Source: Runella sp. (GTDB lineage: Bacteria > Bacteroidota > Bacteroidia > Cytophagales > Spirosomataceae). From it: 58,050 bases of DNA. The position numbers and the translations under genes were made by a program. The notes beneath the pieces are model-generated. The model saw only the letters and a program-made list of their open reading frames with translations, had not been told where the DNA came from and ran no database searches. Location: contig JALQYJ010000100.1 of NCBI GenBank assembly GCA_023254175.1, forward strand, positions 1-58,050, given 5' to 3'. Shown one piece after another: positions 50,600 to 58,050 of the stretch (the first letter of the stretch is position 1; the number at the start of each line of letters is the position of its first letter).

Positions 50600-51907
50600 T
50601 TACACCAACTGCCCGTACAAATCAAATTCTTCAGCGTTGTTGATTTTTACGTTGGCAAAGTCCCCTACTCGAACGTACTGTTCAGCCGAAATCAACACTT
50701 CATTATCTACTTCGGGGGAATCAAATTCGGTACGGCCAATGAAATAACCGCCTTCTTTACGGTCGAACAACACCTTGTACGTATTACCAATTTTTTCTTG
50801 GTTCAACGACCACGAAATATCCTGCTGCGCGGCCATGATGTCGTCGGTACGTTGTTGTTTTACGTCGGCAGGAACATCGTCAGGCATTGTAAACGAGTGC
50901 GTCTGGTCTTCGTGCGAATAGGCAAAAACGCCCAAGCGATCGAAACGCGTACGCTCCACAAACTCAAGAGTTTCTTCAAACATTTCTTCCGTTTCCCCTG
51001 GATGCCCTGCAATGAGCGTAGTACGAAGCGCAATGCCTGGCACTTTATCCCGAATGGTCTTGATGAGGTCTTCGGTTTTCTCGCGTGTAATTCCACGACG
51101 CATGAGTTTTAGCATTTCGGTACTGCCACTTTGGAGTGGCATGTCCAAATACTTACAAATGTTGGAACGCTCACGCATCACATCCAACACATCTAGCGGA
51201 AAACCCGACGGATACGCGTACTGCAAACGAATCCAGTCGATGCCTTCTACATCGGCCAGATGGTTGAGTAGTTCCGACAAATTGCGTTTTTTGTAAATAT
51301 CCAGCCCGTAATACGTCAAATCTTGGGCAATCAAAATCAACTCTTTCGTCCCACGACGCGCCAATGATTTCGCCTCAGTTACCAGCTCATCTATCGAACG
51401 CGACACGTGTCCTCCGCGCATCAACGGAATCGCGCAAAAGCTACAAGGGCGATCGCAACCTTCCGCGATTTTGAGATAGGCATAGTGCGCGGGTGTCGTC
51501 AATAGACGCTCTCCAACGAGTTCTTGTTTGTAGTCGGCTTTGAGAGTCTTGAGCAAACGAGGGAGTTCGTTCGTTCCAAACCACGCATCCACGGTAGGGA
51601 TTTCAATCGCCAACTCTTCTTTATAACGATTTGATAAACAGCCTGTTACATACACTTTGTCCACTAACCCTGCTTCTTTGGCATCGGCATAGCGCAGAAT
51701 GGTATCCACCGATTCTTGTTTGGCGTTGTCAATAAACCCACACGTATTGACGATCACGATATTGGCATCGTCTTTTTGCGACTCGTGGGTTACGTTGTAG
51801 CCGTTGCCTTTGAGTTGGGTAAAGATATTTTCGCTATCCACCAAGTTTTTACTACAACCCAGTGTCACGATATTAACTTTGTTTCGTTTGGTTCCTTTGG
51901 TTTTCAT
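50600..51907 (-). CDS. rimO: ribosomal protein S12 methylthiotransferase RimO
   Basis: A 435-residue radical SAM methylthiotransferase. The N-terminal UPF0004 domain carries three cluster cysteines (TLGCSKN, NTCGF, TGCLSNRY). The radical SAM core has GCDRPCSFCAIP (CxxxCxxC), and a TRAM domain occupies about 370-435. RimO adds a methylthio group to the conserved aspartate of ribosomal protein S12. RimO rather than MiaB is indicated by GCSKNLVDSE and IPLMRGGHVSR. A plausible promoter lies about 95-125 bases upstream. Confidence 0.93.
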   Translation of the reverse strand: MKTKGTKRNKVNIVTLGCSKNLVDSENIFTQLKGNGYNVTHESQKDDANIVIVNTCGFIDNAKQESVDTILRYADAKEAGLVDKVYVTGCLSNRYKEELAIEIPTVDAWFGTNELPRLLKTLKADYKQELVGERLLTTPAHYAYLKIAEGCDRPCSFCAIPLMRGGHVSRSIDELVTEAKSLARRGTKELILIAQDLTYYGLDIYKKRNLSELLNHLADVEGIDWIRLQYAYPSGFPLDVLDVMRERSNICKYLDMPLQSGSTEMLKLMRRGITREKTEDLIKTIRDKVPGIALRTTLIAGHPGETEEMFEETLEFVERTRFDRLGVFAYSHEDQTHSFTMPDDVPADVKQQRTDDIMAAQQDISWSLNQEKIGNTYKVLFDRKEGGYFIGRTEFDSPEVDNEVLISAEQYVRVGDFANVKINNAEEFDLYGQLV

Positions 51908-52000
51908 TGATTCAGAGAATGTAGGCAGGCTTCATGAGTCAAAAGAAAAAAACAGATACTCAACTTATTATGCCTCTACGTAATACTATAATTTAAGCTA

Positions 52001-52033
52001 CAAAGTTCGGCAACTGAATCGGAAGCACCAAAA
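52001..52033 (-). promoter_or_regulatory. probable rimO promoter
   Basis: The minus strand has TTTTG (52029-52033), a 20-base spacer, and GAACTTTG (52001-52008), one base off the TAnnTTTG consensus. The leader to the rimO start would be about 87 bases. Confidence 0.45.
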
Positions 52034-52099
52034 TTGAGGTTGTTTTTAAAGACCGTTTTATTCTCAAACACCCTTAAACAGCAGGTCCATAACACAAAT

Positions 52100-53581
52100 T
52101 TATTCTCCCAACACTACACAACTAAACGGTGCCAATGAAATGGTATCGACCTTTTCAAAACGCGACGCGGTGTCGGTGGTCAATAATAATTCGGTGGGCA
52201 TGAAGGAGGCGGAGTAAGTTACCGTTGCATTGGAAAGATTATGAAGCACCCATACTTCCTGCTCGGCAAGGCCACGCTTGAATGCGACCAAGCGGGGATT
52301 GCGATTAGGTAAAGGTTCGATTTGTCCGTAAAAACTACTGATGACGGCATTGGATTTACGGAAATGAATCAAGCGTTTGTAGTGATTATAGAGCGAATTG
52401 GGGTCGTTTTGTTGACCCACCAACGGAGTTACGGTAAGGCTTTTGCTGTACTTGGGCTTCATCCAACGCGCTCTTTCGCGGTCTTGTTGACGATACCCCC
52501 ACAAAAACGGTTCGCGGATAAACTCGTCGGGCTTTTGCCCCAGCATCCCCAGTTCTTCGCCATAATACACATACGGCTGTCCTGGTAATGTAAAGAGCAA
52601 ATTGGCCGCTACTTTCAAGTGGGTCAGTTTACCATGCAACACACTGCCTATGCGCGTCTGGTCGTGATTGGTCAACATAATGGCATCAATAAAACGAGGA
52701 TTTATTTGGGCAAATACTTGACGGTTTTTGGCCAATGTCGTAATCAAATGCACGGTATCTCGCTCCTCAGTCGTGATTTTTTGAAGCGCCAAACTCAAAT
52801 CAAAGTTAAAATTAGCCGTCAGCCCGCGAAAATATGGAGCAATCTTATCGGCTGCGTTCCACACTTCGCCCACTAGATACACCTGAGGGTTTACTTTCTG
52901 CATTTCTGTCCGAAATTCGACCCAAAACTCGTAGTTTTTGTACTCTTCCCATTCGGGATAAATGTGGCGTGCAGCATCCAATCGAAAGCCGTCCACGCCC
53001 ATTTCTACCCAATATTTACCAATTTCATAAATCGCTTGGCGCACGGGTGGGTGGTCACAGTTGAGATCAGGCATTCCTTTCCAAAACAGGCCGTAGTATT
53101 TTTCTGTATTACCCACCGCACTGTGCCAAGGCTTTCGCTCCCAGGTATCGGGGGTGGCTTCACGCGTGGCAATGCCCAATGCTTCGATTTCCTCGGGGCT
53201 TTTCCAATTGTAATAGTTTCGGTAAGGATTGGTTTTACCCTTGGCCGACTCTATAAACCAAGGATGGCGCGCACTCGTGTGATTAATCACCAAATCTAGG
53301 ATGACTTTGATACCGCGAGCGTGGGCTTCAGTCAGGAGATTTTTAAAATCGTCGAGCGTTCCGTATTCAGGTTCTATCCCATAATAATCAACAACATCAT
53401 ATTTGTGATAACTTGGTGATGGCTGAATCGGAGTAAGCCATATTGCCTCAACACCAAGTTCCTGAAGATAAGGAAGCTTGGAACGAATGCCATTCAAATC
53501 ACCAATTTCGTCTCCGTTGGAATCACAAAAAGAACGAACAAAAATTTCGTAACAAATTCGGGGGTGAGTCAAGATTTCCAA
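52100..53581 (-). CDS. cytoplasmic GH13 alpha-amylase-family enzyme
   Basis: A 493-residue glycoside hydrolase of family 13 without signal peptide. The catalytic (beta/alpha)8 barrel holds DLVINHTS, GFRLDAAR with nucleophile Asp202, LVGEVW with acid/base Glu239, and LTNHDQTR with the third carboxylate Asp307. A C-terminal beta domain follows from about 415. SPSYHKYDVVDYYGIEPEYG resembles oligo-1,6-glucosidase/trehalose-synthase-like members acting on short alpha-glucans, but the subfamily is not decided. It starts three bases after the ribE stop, at the end of the rfbA-ribE-GH13 run, so it is co-transcribed with functionally unrelated genes. Confidence 0.88.
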   Translation of the reverse strand: MEILTHPRICYEIFVRSFCDSNGDEIGDLNGIRSKLPYLQELGVEAIWLTPIQPSPSYHKYDVVDYYGIEPEYGTLDDFKNLLTEAHARGIKVILDLVINHTSARHPWFIESAKGKTNPYRNYYNWKSPEEIEALGIATREATPDTWERKPWHSAVGNTEKYYGLFWKGMPDLNCDHPPVRQAIYEIGKYWVEMGVDGFRLDAARHIYPEWEEYKNYEFWVEFRTEMQKVNPQVYLVGEVWNAADKIAPYFRGLTANFNFDLSLALQKITTEERDTVHLITTLAKNRQVFAQINPRFIDAIMLTNHDQTRIGSVLHGKLTHLKVAANLLFTLPGQPYVYYGEELGMLGQKPDEFIREPFLWGYRQQDRERARWMKPKYSKSLTVTPLVGQQNDPNSLYNHYKRLIHFRKSNAVISSFYGQIEPLPNRNPRLVAFKRGLAEQEVWVLHNLSNATVTYSASFMPTELLLTTDTASRFEKVDTISLAPFSCVVLGE

Positions 53582-53584
53582 GGT

Positions 53585-54193
53585 TTATTTAACCGCAATT
53601 GGCACCATTGATTTCGCCAAAATCTTCTGCATGTATTTCCCCAAAATATCAAACTCCAAATTGACGATGTCACCGACTTGTAATTGATGAAAATTTGTAT
53701 GTTCGTAAGTATATGGAATGATGGTAACGCGGAAACCGTCATTGTGTGAGTTAAAGACCGTCAAACTCACTCCATTAACACAAATCGAGCCTTTTTCTAC
53801 AGTAATGTTTCCTACAGAAACATCGTACGTAAAATCAAACAACCAACTTCCACCCACTTCGGCAATGTAGGTACAAACCCCCGTTTGGTCAACGTGACCT
53901 TGAACAATGTGCCCGTCAAAACGGCCATGCGCTGGCATACAGCGTTCTACATTGACCTTCGTGCCTACTTTCCACTGGCCTAAGTTTGTTTTTTTGAGGG
54001 TTTCGTCTACCGCCGTCACTGTGTAGGTAGTACCTTCAATGCTCGTAACCGTCAGACAAACGCCATTATGACTTACACTCTGGTCCACTTTGAGTTCTGG
54101 CGCCAAAGCTGCGCTCAACCTAAACGTCAGGTTTGTTCCTTCCGCAATAACTTCGACGATTTCGGCCGTCGCTTCTACAATTCCTGTGAACAT
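53585..54193 (-). CDS. ribE: riboflavin synthase, alpha chain
   Basis: A 202-residue riboflavin synthase built of two lumazine-binding repeats (1-97 and 98-195). Repeat one has MFTGIVEATAEI, SVSHNGVCLTV and HGRFDGHIVQGHVDQ; repeat two has GSICVNGVSLTV and PYTYEHTNF. It turns two molecules of dimethyl-ribityllumazine into riboflavin and a pyrimidine. No FMN riboswitch is seen in front; it lies 11 bases behind rfbA and is presumably read from the same promoter. Confidence 0.93.
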   Translation of the reverse strand: MFTGIVEATAEIVEVIAEGTNLTFRLSAALAPELKVDQSVSHNGVCLTVTSIEGTTYTVTAVDETLKKTNLGQWKVGTKVNVERCMPAHGRFDGHIVQGHVDQTGVCTYIAEVGGSWLFDFTYDVSVGNITVEKGSICVNGVSLTVFNSHNDGFRVTIIPYTYEHTNFHQLQVGDIVNLEFDILGKYMQKILAKSMVPIAVK

Positions 54194-54204
54194 GTGGTTT
54201 TGGT

Positions 54205-55065
54205 TTACTTCAAAATTCCTAGTAAGTACTGGCCATAACCGCTTTTAAGCAATGGCTGGGCAATTTCGCGAAGTTCATCGGCTTTGATGAAACCCATACG
54301 GTAGGCCACTTCTTCGATACAACCGATTTTGAGTCCTTGGCGTTCTTCAATTACTTGAACAAATTGCCCCGCTTGCATCAACGACGCAAACGTACCTGTA
54401 TCTAGCCAAGCTGTTCCACGGTTCAACACCCCTACTTTGAGTTTTCCACGCTCCAAATACACGCGATTTACGTCCGTAATTTCGAGTTCTCCGCGCGGGC
54501 TAGGTTGGATATTTTTGGCAATCTTCACCACTTCATTATCGTAAAAATAAAGCCCTGGAACGGCATAATTTGACTTAGGTAGCTGTGGCTTTTCTTCAAT
54601 TGAAAGCACGTTAAAGTCTTTATCAAATTCTACCACGCCATAGCGCTCGGGGTCGTGCACTTGGTAGGCGTACACCACCCCTCCATCGGGGTCATTGTTG
54701 GCTTGTAGCAATTTGCTAAGACCACTTCCGTAGAAAATATTATCGCCCAATACCAAGGCTACTTTGTCATCTCCAATAAAATCAGCACCAATGATAAACG
54801 CTTGTGCAAGACCATCGGGACTGGGTTGTTCGGCGTAGCTAAATTCACAACCGATACGGCTCCCATCTCCCAAGAGTTTTTGGAAGTGAGGTAAATCGTG
54901 AGGGGTTGAAATAATGAGAATTTCACGAATACCCGCTAACATTAAAATTGACAGCGGATAGTATATCATAGGCTTGTCGTAAACTGGCATTAACTGCTTA
55001 CTTACGGCCAATGTAAGCGGGTGTAAGCGAGTGCCTGAGCCGCCCGCCAAAATAATTCCTTTCAT
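54205..55065 (-). CDS. rfbA: glucose-1-phosphate thymidylyltransferase
   Basis: A 286-residue nucleotidyltransferase: [17 protein letters not shown] at the N-terminus (nucleotide-binding), [24 protein letters not shown], and the late GTAWLDTGT with the sugar-phosphate residues. It makes dTDP-glucose, the first step toward dTDP-rhamnose and other dTDP-sugars of surface polysaccharides. The partners rfbB, rfbC and rfbD are not in the window. First gene of a tight three-gene run. Confidence 0.92.
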   Translation of the reverse strand: MKGIILAGGSGTRLHPLTLAVSKQLMPVYDKPMIYYPLSILMLAGIREILIISTPHDLPHFQKLLGDGSRIGCEFSYAEQPSPDGLAQAFIIGADFIGDDKVALVLGDNIFYGSGLSKLLQANNDPDGGVVYAYQVHDPERYGVVEFDKDFNVLSIEEKPQLPKSNYAVPGLYFYDNEVVKIAKNIQPSPRGELEITDVNRVYLERGKLKVGVLNRGTAWLDTGTFASLMQAGQFVQVIEERQGLKIGCIEEVAYRMGFIKADELREIAQPLLKSGYGQYLLGILK

Positions 55066-55148
55066 ACGAATGCGGAAGTTCTAATTGTGTTTCGGTAATC
55101 TAGCGCCAAAATTAGCTATTTCATTGTGAAACTCAGCACCAAAAAATA

Positions 55149-55197
55149 AAGTCCGCCAAAACTGGCGGACTTACCTAGGTCAGACGGTAGTCCGACC
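55149..55197 (-). terminator. two tandem hairpins ending the DUF4097 gene
   Basis: AAGTCCGCCA-AAAC-TGGCGGACTT (55149-55172) is a perfect 10-bp stem, followed on the minus strand by TATTTTTT. Just before it is GGTCAGAC-GGTA-GTCCGACC (55178-55197) with one mismatch. The first is a clear intrinsic terminator for the minus-strand gene. Confidence 0.82.
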
Positions 55198-55215
55198 GAA
55201 AAATCGTCTAACCTG

Positions 55216-56256
55216 TTAGTCATTTACTGAGATAGAGCCAGCACTTGCACGCATCGATACCAACGCGCCACCGCCATTGAGTGAACCTTTTACACGGTCT
55301 TTTTCCACGATACCGTTAAAATCTTTAAGCGTACCTACATTGACGCGGTTAGCACGTAAATCTAGCTCCATGCCTTTGTTAAGTGGCATTTGGACGTGAA
55401 TCCCGCCTGCTGAAGTGGACAAATCTAAAAATTGACCTACTGATACCATTTCAGCGTGGATACTTCCTGCGCTTGTTGAAGCCCGCAACGAAGCCGCTAC
55501 GTCGTTCAAACGAATCGAACCTCCCGAAGTTGAGGCTATCAATTCACCTTTTATCCCACCTCCTCTGATGCTTCCACCGCTAGTGCTTGCTTTCAAAACG
55601 CCATTAACTTGGTTGAGCTCAATGCTTCCTCCTGAAGTTACGAGTTTGATGTCACCTTTACATCCCTCGGCATGAATACTGCCACCGCTGGTGCTGAGAT
55701 CAATATGTTCATAGCATTTCGCTAAGTGAATACTTCCCCCAGATGTTCGGCCTTTGACATTGCCGCTCAAATCATCTAAGTGTAAGCTACCACCACTGGT
55801 AGAGAAGTTTTGTGTTCCAGACAAGTTGGCCAAATGAATACTTCCTCCGCTGGTAGCCAAGTCGGTGGCTGTTTTTTCGGGAACAATTATTTTAAATGAA
55901 ATACTCAGTGAGCGTTTCCAATCCCATTTTTCGTCTTCGTTTTTGCGTTTCACACGGCACACGAGCGTTTCTCCTTCCATCGCTATGCGTACTTCGTATT
56001 CTTTAAGGCGTTCGTCAATTTCTTCTTTGCTCAATTCAGAAGTGCCGTTCCAGTTGTTGGAACGTACGTACATTTCGACTTTGGGTTCGTTGGTACTGCC
56101 CGCTACGCGAATGCTCCCGCCCGAGGTACGTACTTGAAGTGTTTTGACGGCCGATGCGCTAAATGTTTTGGTAAAATATGGAGTTTCGTTCTCTTTTTGA
56201 GAAAATGTAACAAAAGCAACTAAAACGAACGATAGTGTAAAGACGATGGCTTTCAT
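55216..56256 (-). CDS. exported DUF4097-type beta-solenoid protein with 18-residue repeats
   Basis: A 346-residue protein with a Sec signal (ends TFSQ) and a beta-rich DUF4097/adhesin-like domain. From residue 135 to 261 the motif T-S-G-G-S-I returns every 18 residues exactly (T135, T153, T171, T189, T207, T225, T243, T261), then once more after 20. Each turn has alternating hydrophobic positions (I-x-L) and a Gly at the corner, as in a right-handed beta-helix with a Thr/Ser ladder. A first copy stands alone at 44. The function is unknown: cell-surface or periplasmic scaffold is plausible. The in-frame extension to 56322 precedes the signal peptide and is rejected. Confidence 0.85.
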   Translation of the reverse strand: MKAIVFTLSFVLVAFVTFSQKENETPYFTKTFSASAVKTLQVRTSGGSIRVAGSTNEPKVEMYVRSNNWNGTSELSKEEIDERLKEYEVRIAMEGETLVCRVKRKNEDEKWDWKRSLSISFKIIVPEKTATDLATSGGSIHLANLSGTQNFSTSGGSLHLDDLSGNVKGRTSGGSIHLAKCYEHIDLSTSGGSIHAEGCKGDIKLVTSGGSIELNQVNGVLKASTSGGSIRGGGIKGELIASTSGGSIRLNDVAASLRASTSAGSIHAEMVSVGQFLDLSTSAGGIHVQMPLNKGMELDLRANRVNVGTLKDFNGIVEKDRVKGSLNGGGALVSMRASAGSISVND

Positions 56257-56345
56257 GATTGTATGAGTTTGTATTTTGTTAAATAGATGCAAAACTCCAA
56301 ACTCACGTTGCATACGAAGCACTGTTTTTTCAAAAAGATTTTTTG

Positions 56346-57029
56346 CTAATTCAAATGAAAAGGTTGGGAGTCTTTGCGGATGATTTTGGAATTCACTACC
56401 AACGACATCACGATGGTGCCGATAATAATAGTAATGATGATTTGAAGGTTTGAAAGTAGATTGCAGTAATATGTCTCGGTTTGCGAATCTTTAATGAGCT
56501 TTTGTCCAACTACCGACTGAATTTTGGTGAGTTCACTTAATTGATGAATCGACTGCTGAAACAACTGATTTCCTTCCGATTGAAACAATAGTTTTCCTTT
56601 TTCAAACTCTGAGTGAGTTACTAGTCTTACTATTTTCTGTTCCAAAACAGCGTAGCTATGGGCATGGGTCTTCAACGCACTGAGCGCTTTTACTTCCTCC
56701 TCTACCAACTTTGTTTTTTGAAATTCTACCAACAATGAATCAATCTTATGGGTATGCACCGAAAGTTGTTTTCCCAGTTCTGACCACGAAGTAGAAACAT
56801 TTTTTTCAAGACCTTGTTCCAAAAGCAAACGTTTAGAATACAAATGCTCGCTCAAATACACTATATCCACGGTGGGCACGAGTCTATCTTGGTAAATAGA
56901 CGACAGTGAATGGTCGATGTTATCCAAGCTCATGCGTGATACAAGAGCGCTCAGCAAAATCACAACCATAATTCCGCCCAGAAGTAACGATGCTTTGATT
57001 TTTTGCTGAATAACAAATGACCATTTCAT
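56346..57029 (-). CDS. membrane sensor protein with four-helix-bundle MCP domain only
   Basis: A 227-residue protein with a short cytoplasmic start (MKWSFVIQQKIKAS), a membrane helix (about 14-34), a periplasmic four-helix bundle of the 4HB_MCP type (about 35-190, with RLVPTVDIVYLSEHLYSKRLLLEQ), and a second membrane helix (IIITIIIGTIVMSLVV). It ends after a 12-residue tail, so HAMP, methylation and kinase-control domains are absent. In chemoreceptors and histidine kinases this bundle senses small ligands. As a stand-alone module it may modulate a partner in the membrane. No chemotaxis gene is nearby. It is the last gene of Bacteroidota character before the foreign-looking end. Confidence 0.8.
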   Translation of the reverse strand: MKWSFVIQQKIKASLLLGGIMVVILLSALVSRMSLDNIDHSLSSIYQDRLVPTVDIVYLSEHLYSKRLLLEQGLEKNVSTSWSELGKQLSVHTHKIDSLLVEFQKTKLVEEEVKALSALKTHAHSYAVLEQKIVRLVTHSEFEKGKLLFQSEGNQLFQQSIHQLSELTKIQSVVGQKLIKDSQTETYYCNLLSNLQIIITIIIGTIVMSLVVNSKIIRKDSQPFHLN

Positions 57030-57107
57030 GAGGTGTCGTACAGATTAGTGTCCCAACGAATATAGAAAACGTTTGGTTTTTTCTTTCTAACAATTGTCTC
57101 GCTCATC

Positions 57108-57281
57108 TCAAAATCTCTCTTCGTCGCCAATCCTAGTGCGGACTGACAGAGTAGCCATACGTGACTCAGCGATAGCTTCCAAGCCACATTCAATCGCTTC
57201 TTCAAAGTTCTTTTCTTCGCAAAGGTTGTGCATTTTTTTCAATGCATTGATTGCTTTCATGATGTGTAATGCGTGATCCAT
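57108..57281 (-). CDS. phage/plasmid-like small protein (57 residues)
   Basis: The protein starts MDHALHIMKAINALKKMHNL and is rich in Glu and Ala (CEEKNFEEAIECGLEAIAES), probably all helical. A strong Shine-Dalgarno site AAGGTGAGG stands five bases before the ATG, unlike the other genes in this window. It overlaps the preceding gene by 80 bases, so one of the two may be misread or frameshifted. I know no function. Behind it, at 57106, ATGAGCGAG opens another short frame (MSETIVRKKKP) that runs into the Bacteroidota sequence and stops at once, as if cut by a junction. Confidence 0.55.
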   Translation of the reverse strand: MDHALHIMKAINALKKMHNLCEEKNFEEAIECGLEAIAESRMATLSVRTRIGDEERF

Positions 57282-57450
57282 AGTTCCTCACCTTAAATTC
57301 AATCGCTCGGGCAAAAGCGTATAGAAAGTTGTCTGCGGTTAGTGAATTAGGTATGTCGTCCATACAATCTCGGATGTCAGCATCACTGATACGAGCTGGA
57401 CATAGACGGCCTTGGTTACAGTTCTGATTACACGGCGGACAGGTCTTCAT
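57202..57450 (-). CDS. phage/plasmid-like Cys-rich small protein (82 residues)
   Basis: It begins MKTCPPCNQNCNQGRLCPAR. The spacing C-x2-C and CNQGRxCPAR is a pattern I know from small proteins of proteobacterial phages and plasmids; it may bind zinc. The middle (DIRDCMDDIPNSLTADNFLYA) is helical. The C-terminal 27 residues lie over the next gene and may not be genuine. A purine-rich GAGAAG precedes the start. It is the second of three overlapping genes on this strand. Confidence 0.55.
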   Translation of the reverse strand: MKTCPPCNQNCNQGRLCPARISDADIRDCMDDIPNSLTADNFLYAFARAIEFKVRNYGSRITHHESNQCIEKNAQPLRRKEL

Positions 57451-57601
57451 CATGTCTTCTCAGAAATGACGGTTGATGAGGAAAGTGGCACATCAATTCA
57501 GACACTTCTGTCAGTGCATCCCATTCTTCCAAAACAATCATCAAGTGCATGTAATCTACAAGGATCTGCTTCTGCACATCCTGGTTCGTATAGTCTTTCA
57601 T
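57428..57601 (-). CDS. phage/plasmid-like small protein (57 residues)
   Basis: It begins MKDYTNQDVQKQILVDYMHL and continues MIVLEEWDALTEVSEL, an acidic helical protein of unknown function. A Shine-Dalgarno site CAGGAG lies six bases before the ATG. It is the first gene behind the minus-strand sigma70-type promoter and overlaps the next one by 23 bases. Confidence 0.5.
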   Translation of the reverse strand: MKDYTNQDVQKQILVDYMHLMIVLEEWDALTEVSELMCHFPHQPSFLRRHDEDLSAV

Positions 57602-57627
57602 TTCATCTCCTGTCTGTTAGGTTAGAC

Positions 57628-57669
57628 TCTAATATACCATTTGACTTTGGTAAACGCAAGTGGTAATCT
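57628..57669. promoter_or_regulatory. overlapping divergent sigma70-type promoters with inverted repeat
   Basis: On plus: TTGACT (57641-57646), 17 bases, TAATCT (57664-57669). On minus: TTGCGT (57652-57657), 17 bases, TATATT (57629-57634). The two promoters lie over each other and face apart. TACCA (57635-57639) and TGGTA (57648-57652) form an inverted repeat between them, a good place for a repressor. These are canonical proteobacterial promoters, not Bacteroidetes ones. Confidence 0.65.
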
Positions 57670-57700
57670 GACTACTCTTTCATACTTTTATGGAGTCGAA

Positions 57701-57847
57701 ATGGATCAGGCAAGAAAAATTTTTGAGACGATGTTGACTGCTTCGGGCAGATCAGCACCGGTGTGGGACGGTAGGAAGTACACCACCAAGAACGTGCAAA
57801 CCTACTGGCGCTGGTTTTGGCTGGGCTATTCGATGAGCGGCAAATGA
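57701..57847 (+). CDS. phage-like small protein (48 residues)
   Basis: The protein starts MDQARKIFETMLTASGRSAP and ends NVQTYWRWFWLGYSMSGK. The VQ-x2-W-x2-W pattern is common in small proteins of proteobacterial phages (general knowledge). GGAG stands five bases before the ATG. Its stop overlaps the next start (ATGA). It is transcribed from the plus-strand sigma70-type promoter 32 bases upstream. Confidence 0.55.
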   Translation: MDQARKIFETMLTASGRSAPVWDGRKYTTKNVQTYWRWFWLGYSMSGK

Positions 57848-58050
57848 CAGCTATCAATATCGACATCATCAATATCGGTGCAGGGACTCAGTCTCGAGCC
57901 GAGATCAACGAGCAGGTGGTCAGTGAGTACGCTGAAGCGATGGATCACGGGTCTATCGTCCCGCCGGTTCAGTTGTATTCAGATGGCGTAAATTATTATC
58001 TGGTTGACGGGTTCCACCGGTATCACGCACATCGTCGGCTTAAGAAGAAG
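57844..58050 (+). CDS. ParB/sulfiredoxin-fold N-terminal domain protein, cut by the window end
   Basis: Sixty-nine residues are visible. IGAGTQSRAEINEQVVSEYA is followed by IVPPVQLYSDGVNYYLVDGFHRYHAHRRL. The DG-x-HR-x-HA-x-R motif is box II of the ParB/Srx N-terminal domain, which binds CTP in partition proteins and is also found in phage and plasmid regulators. The remainder lies outside the window, so partition, phage regulation or another ParB-like use cannot be told apart. It is coupled to the preceding small gene by an ATGA overlap. Confidence 0.75.
   Translation, partial: MTAINIDIINIGAGTQSRAEINEQVVSEYAEAMDHGSIVPPVQLYSDGVNYYLVDGFHRYHAHRRLKKK

Noticed and set aside
54194-54204. FMN riboswitch in front of ribE
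   Set aside because: Only 11 bases separate ribE from rfbA, too short for an aptamer, and no FMN-type conserved segments occur upstream of rfbA.
55216-56256. Regular repeated DNA in this stretch, considered as a CRISPR-like array
   Set aside because: The repeats are degenerate 54-base units inside one long open frame and encode the TSGGSI protein repeat; there are no identical direct repeats with unique spacers.

Overview
The window reads as chromosome of a Bacteroidota bacterium, most likely order Cytophagales (Spirosomataceae/Runella-like; this is inference). The grounds are a SusC/SusD pair, start codons without purine-rich Shine-Dalgarno sites, Bacteroidetes-type -7 promoter boxes (TAnnTTTG) before several genes, families typical of the phylum (DUF2851, DUF3127, MOT1-type transporter, fused HisB), and many twin-arginine (Tat) exported sugar oxidoreductases. 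I see no rRNA, tRNA or CRISPR array.

Layout. 1-5.1 kb, all on minus: a cut outer-membrane barrel gene, purM with a promoter box inside a palindrome, an exported Gfo/Idh oxidoreductase and a serine beta-lactamase-like hydrolase. 5.3-16.2 kb: a membrane methyltransferase, a sulfatase, two SDRs, an aldo/keto reductase, a fatty-acid-hydroxylase-type membrane protein, the arsenosugar pair (ArsS plus an AhpD-like partner) and RNase R. A decayed ECF-sigma/TonB module lies at 8.35-9.23 kb. 16.3-24.2 kb: a 1657-residue exported protein of unknown function, a DUF2851 protein and an M28 peptidase. 24.3-31 kb: a DUF1361 remnant, the SusC/SusD nutrient uptake pair with its promoter and terminator, and an EamA exporter. 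31-33.2 kb: a BI-1 family membrane protein and a MOT1-type molybdate/sulfate transporter.

33.3-44.7 kb is the most system-like part. After an SDR and the debris of a former operon partner come, all on plus: a Tat-exported Gfo/Idh oxidoreductase, a Tat-exported DegT-type PLP aminotransferase, a ceramidase-like hydrolase, a beta-propeller protein, another Tat-exported Gfo/Idh enzyme, a FucP/NagP-type sugar symporter, NagA and a divergent NagB-like protein, closed by a strong terminator. I infer a pathway that handles keto- and amino-sugars in the periplasm and then imports, deacetylates and deaminates them. The substrate is unknown.

44.7-45.5 kb holds the wreck of an IS5-type transposase and a candidate structured RNA with two mutually exclusive folds. 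45.5-57.0 kb carries another exported oxidoreductase, a DUF3127 protein with an SSB-like tail, an unlisted 40-residue membrane protein with its own promoter and terminator, hisB, an M20 amidohydrolase, rimO, an rfbA-ribE-GH13 run, a DUF4097 protein with an exact 18-residue repeat, and a four-helix-bundle sensor without a signalling domain.

The last kilobase (about 57.08 kb to the end) looks foreign: tightly packed small genes with strong Shine-Dalgarno sites, two overlapping divergent sigma70-type promoters with 17-bp spacers, and a ParB-like gene running off the edge. It is either the edge of an integrated phage or plasmid, or an assembly join.
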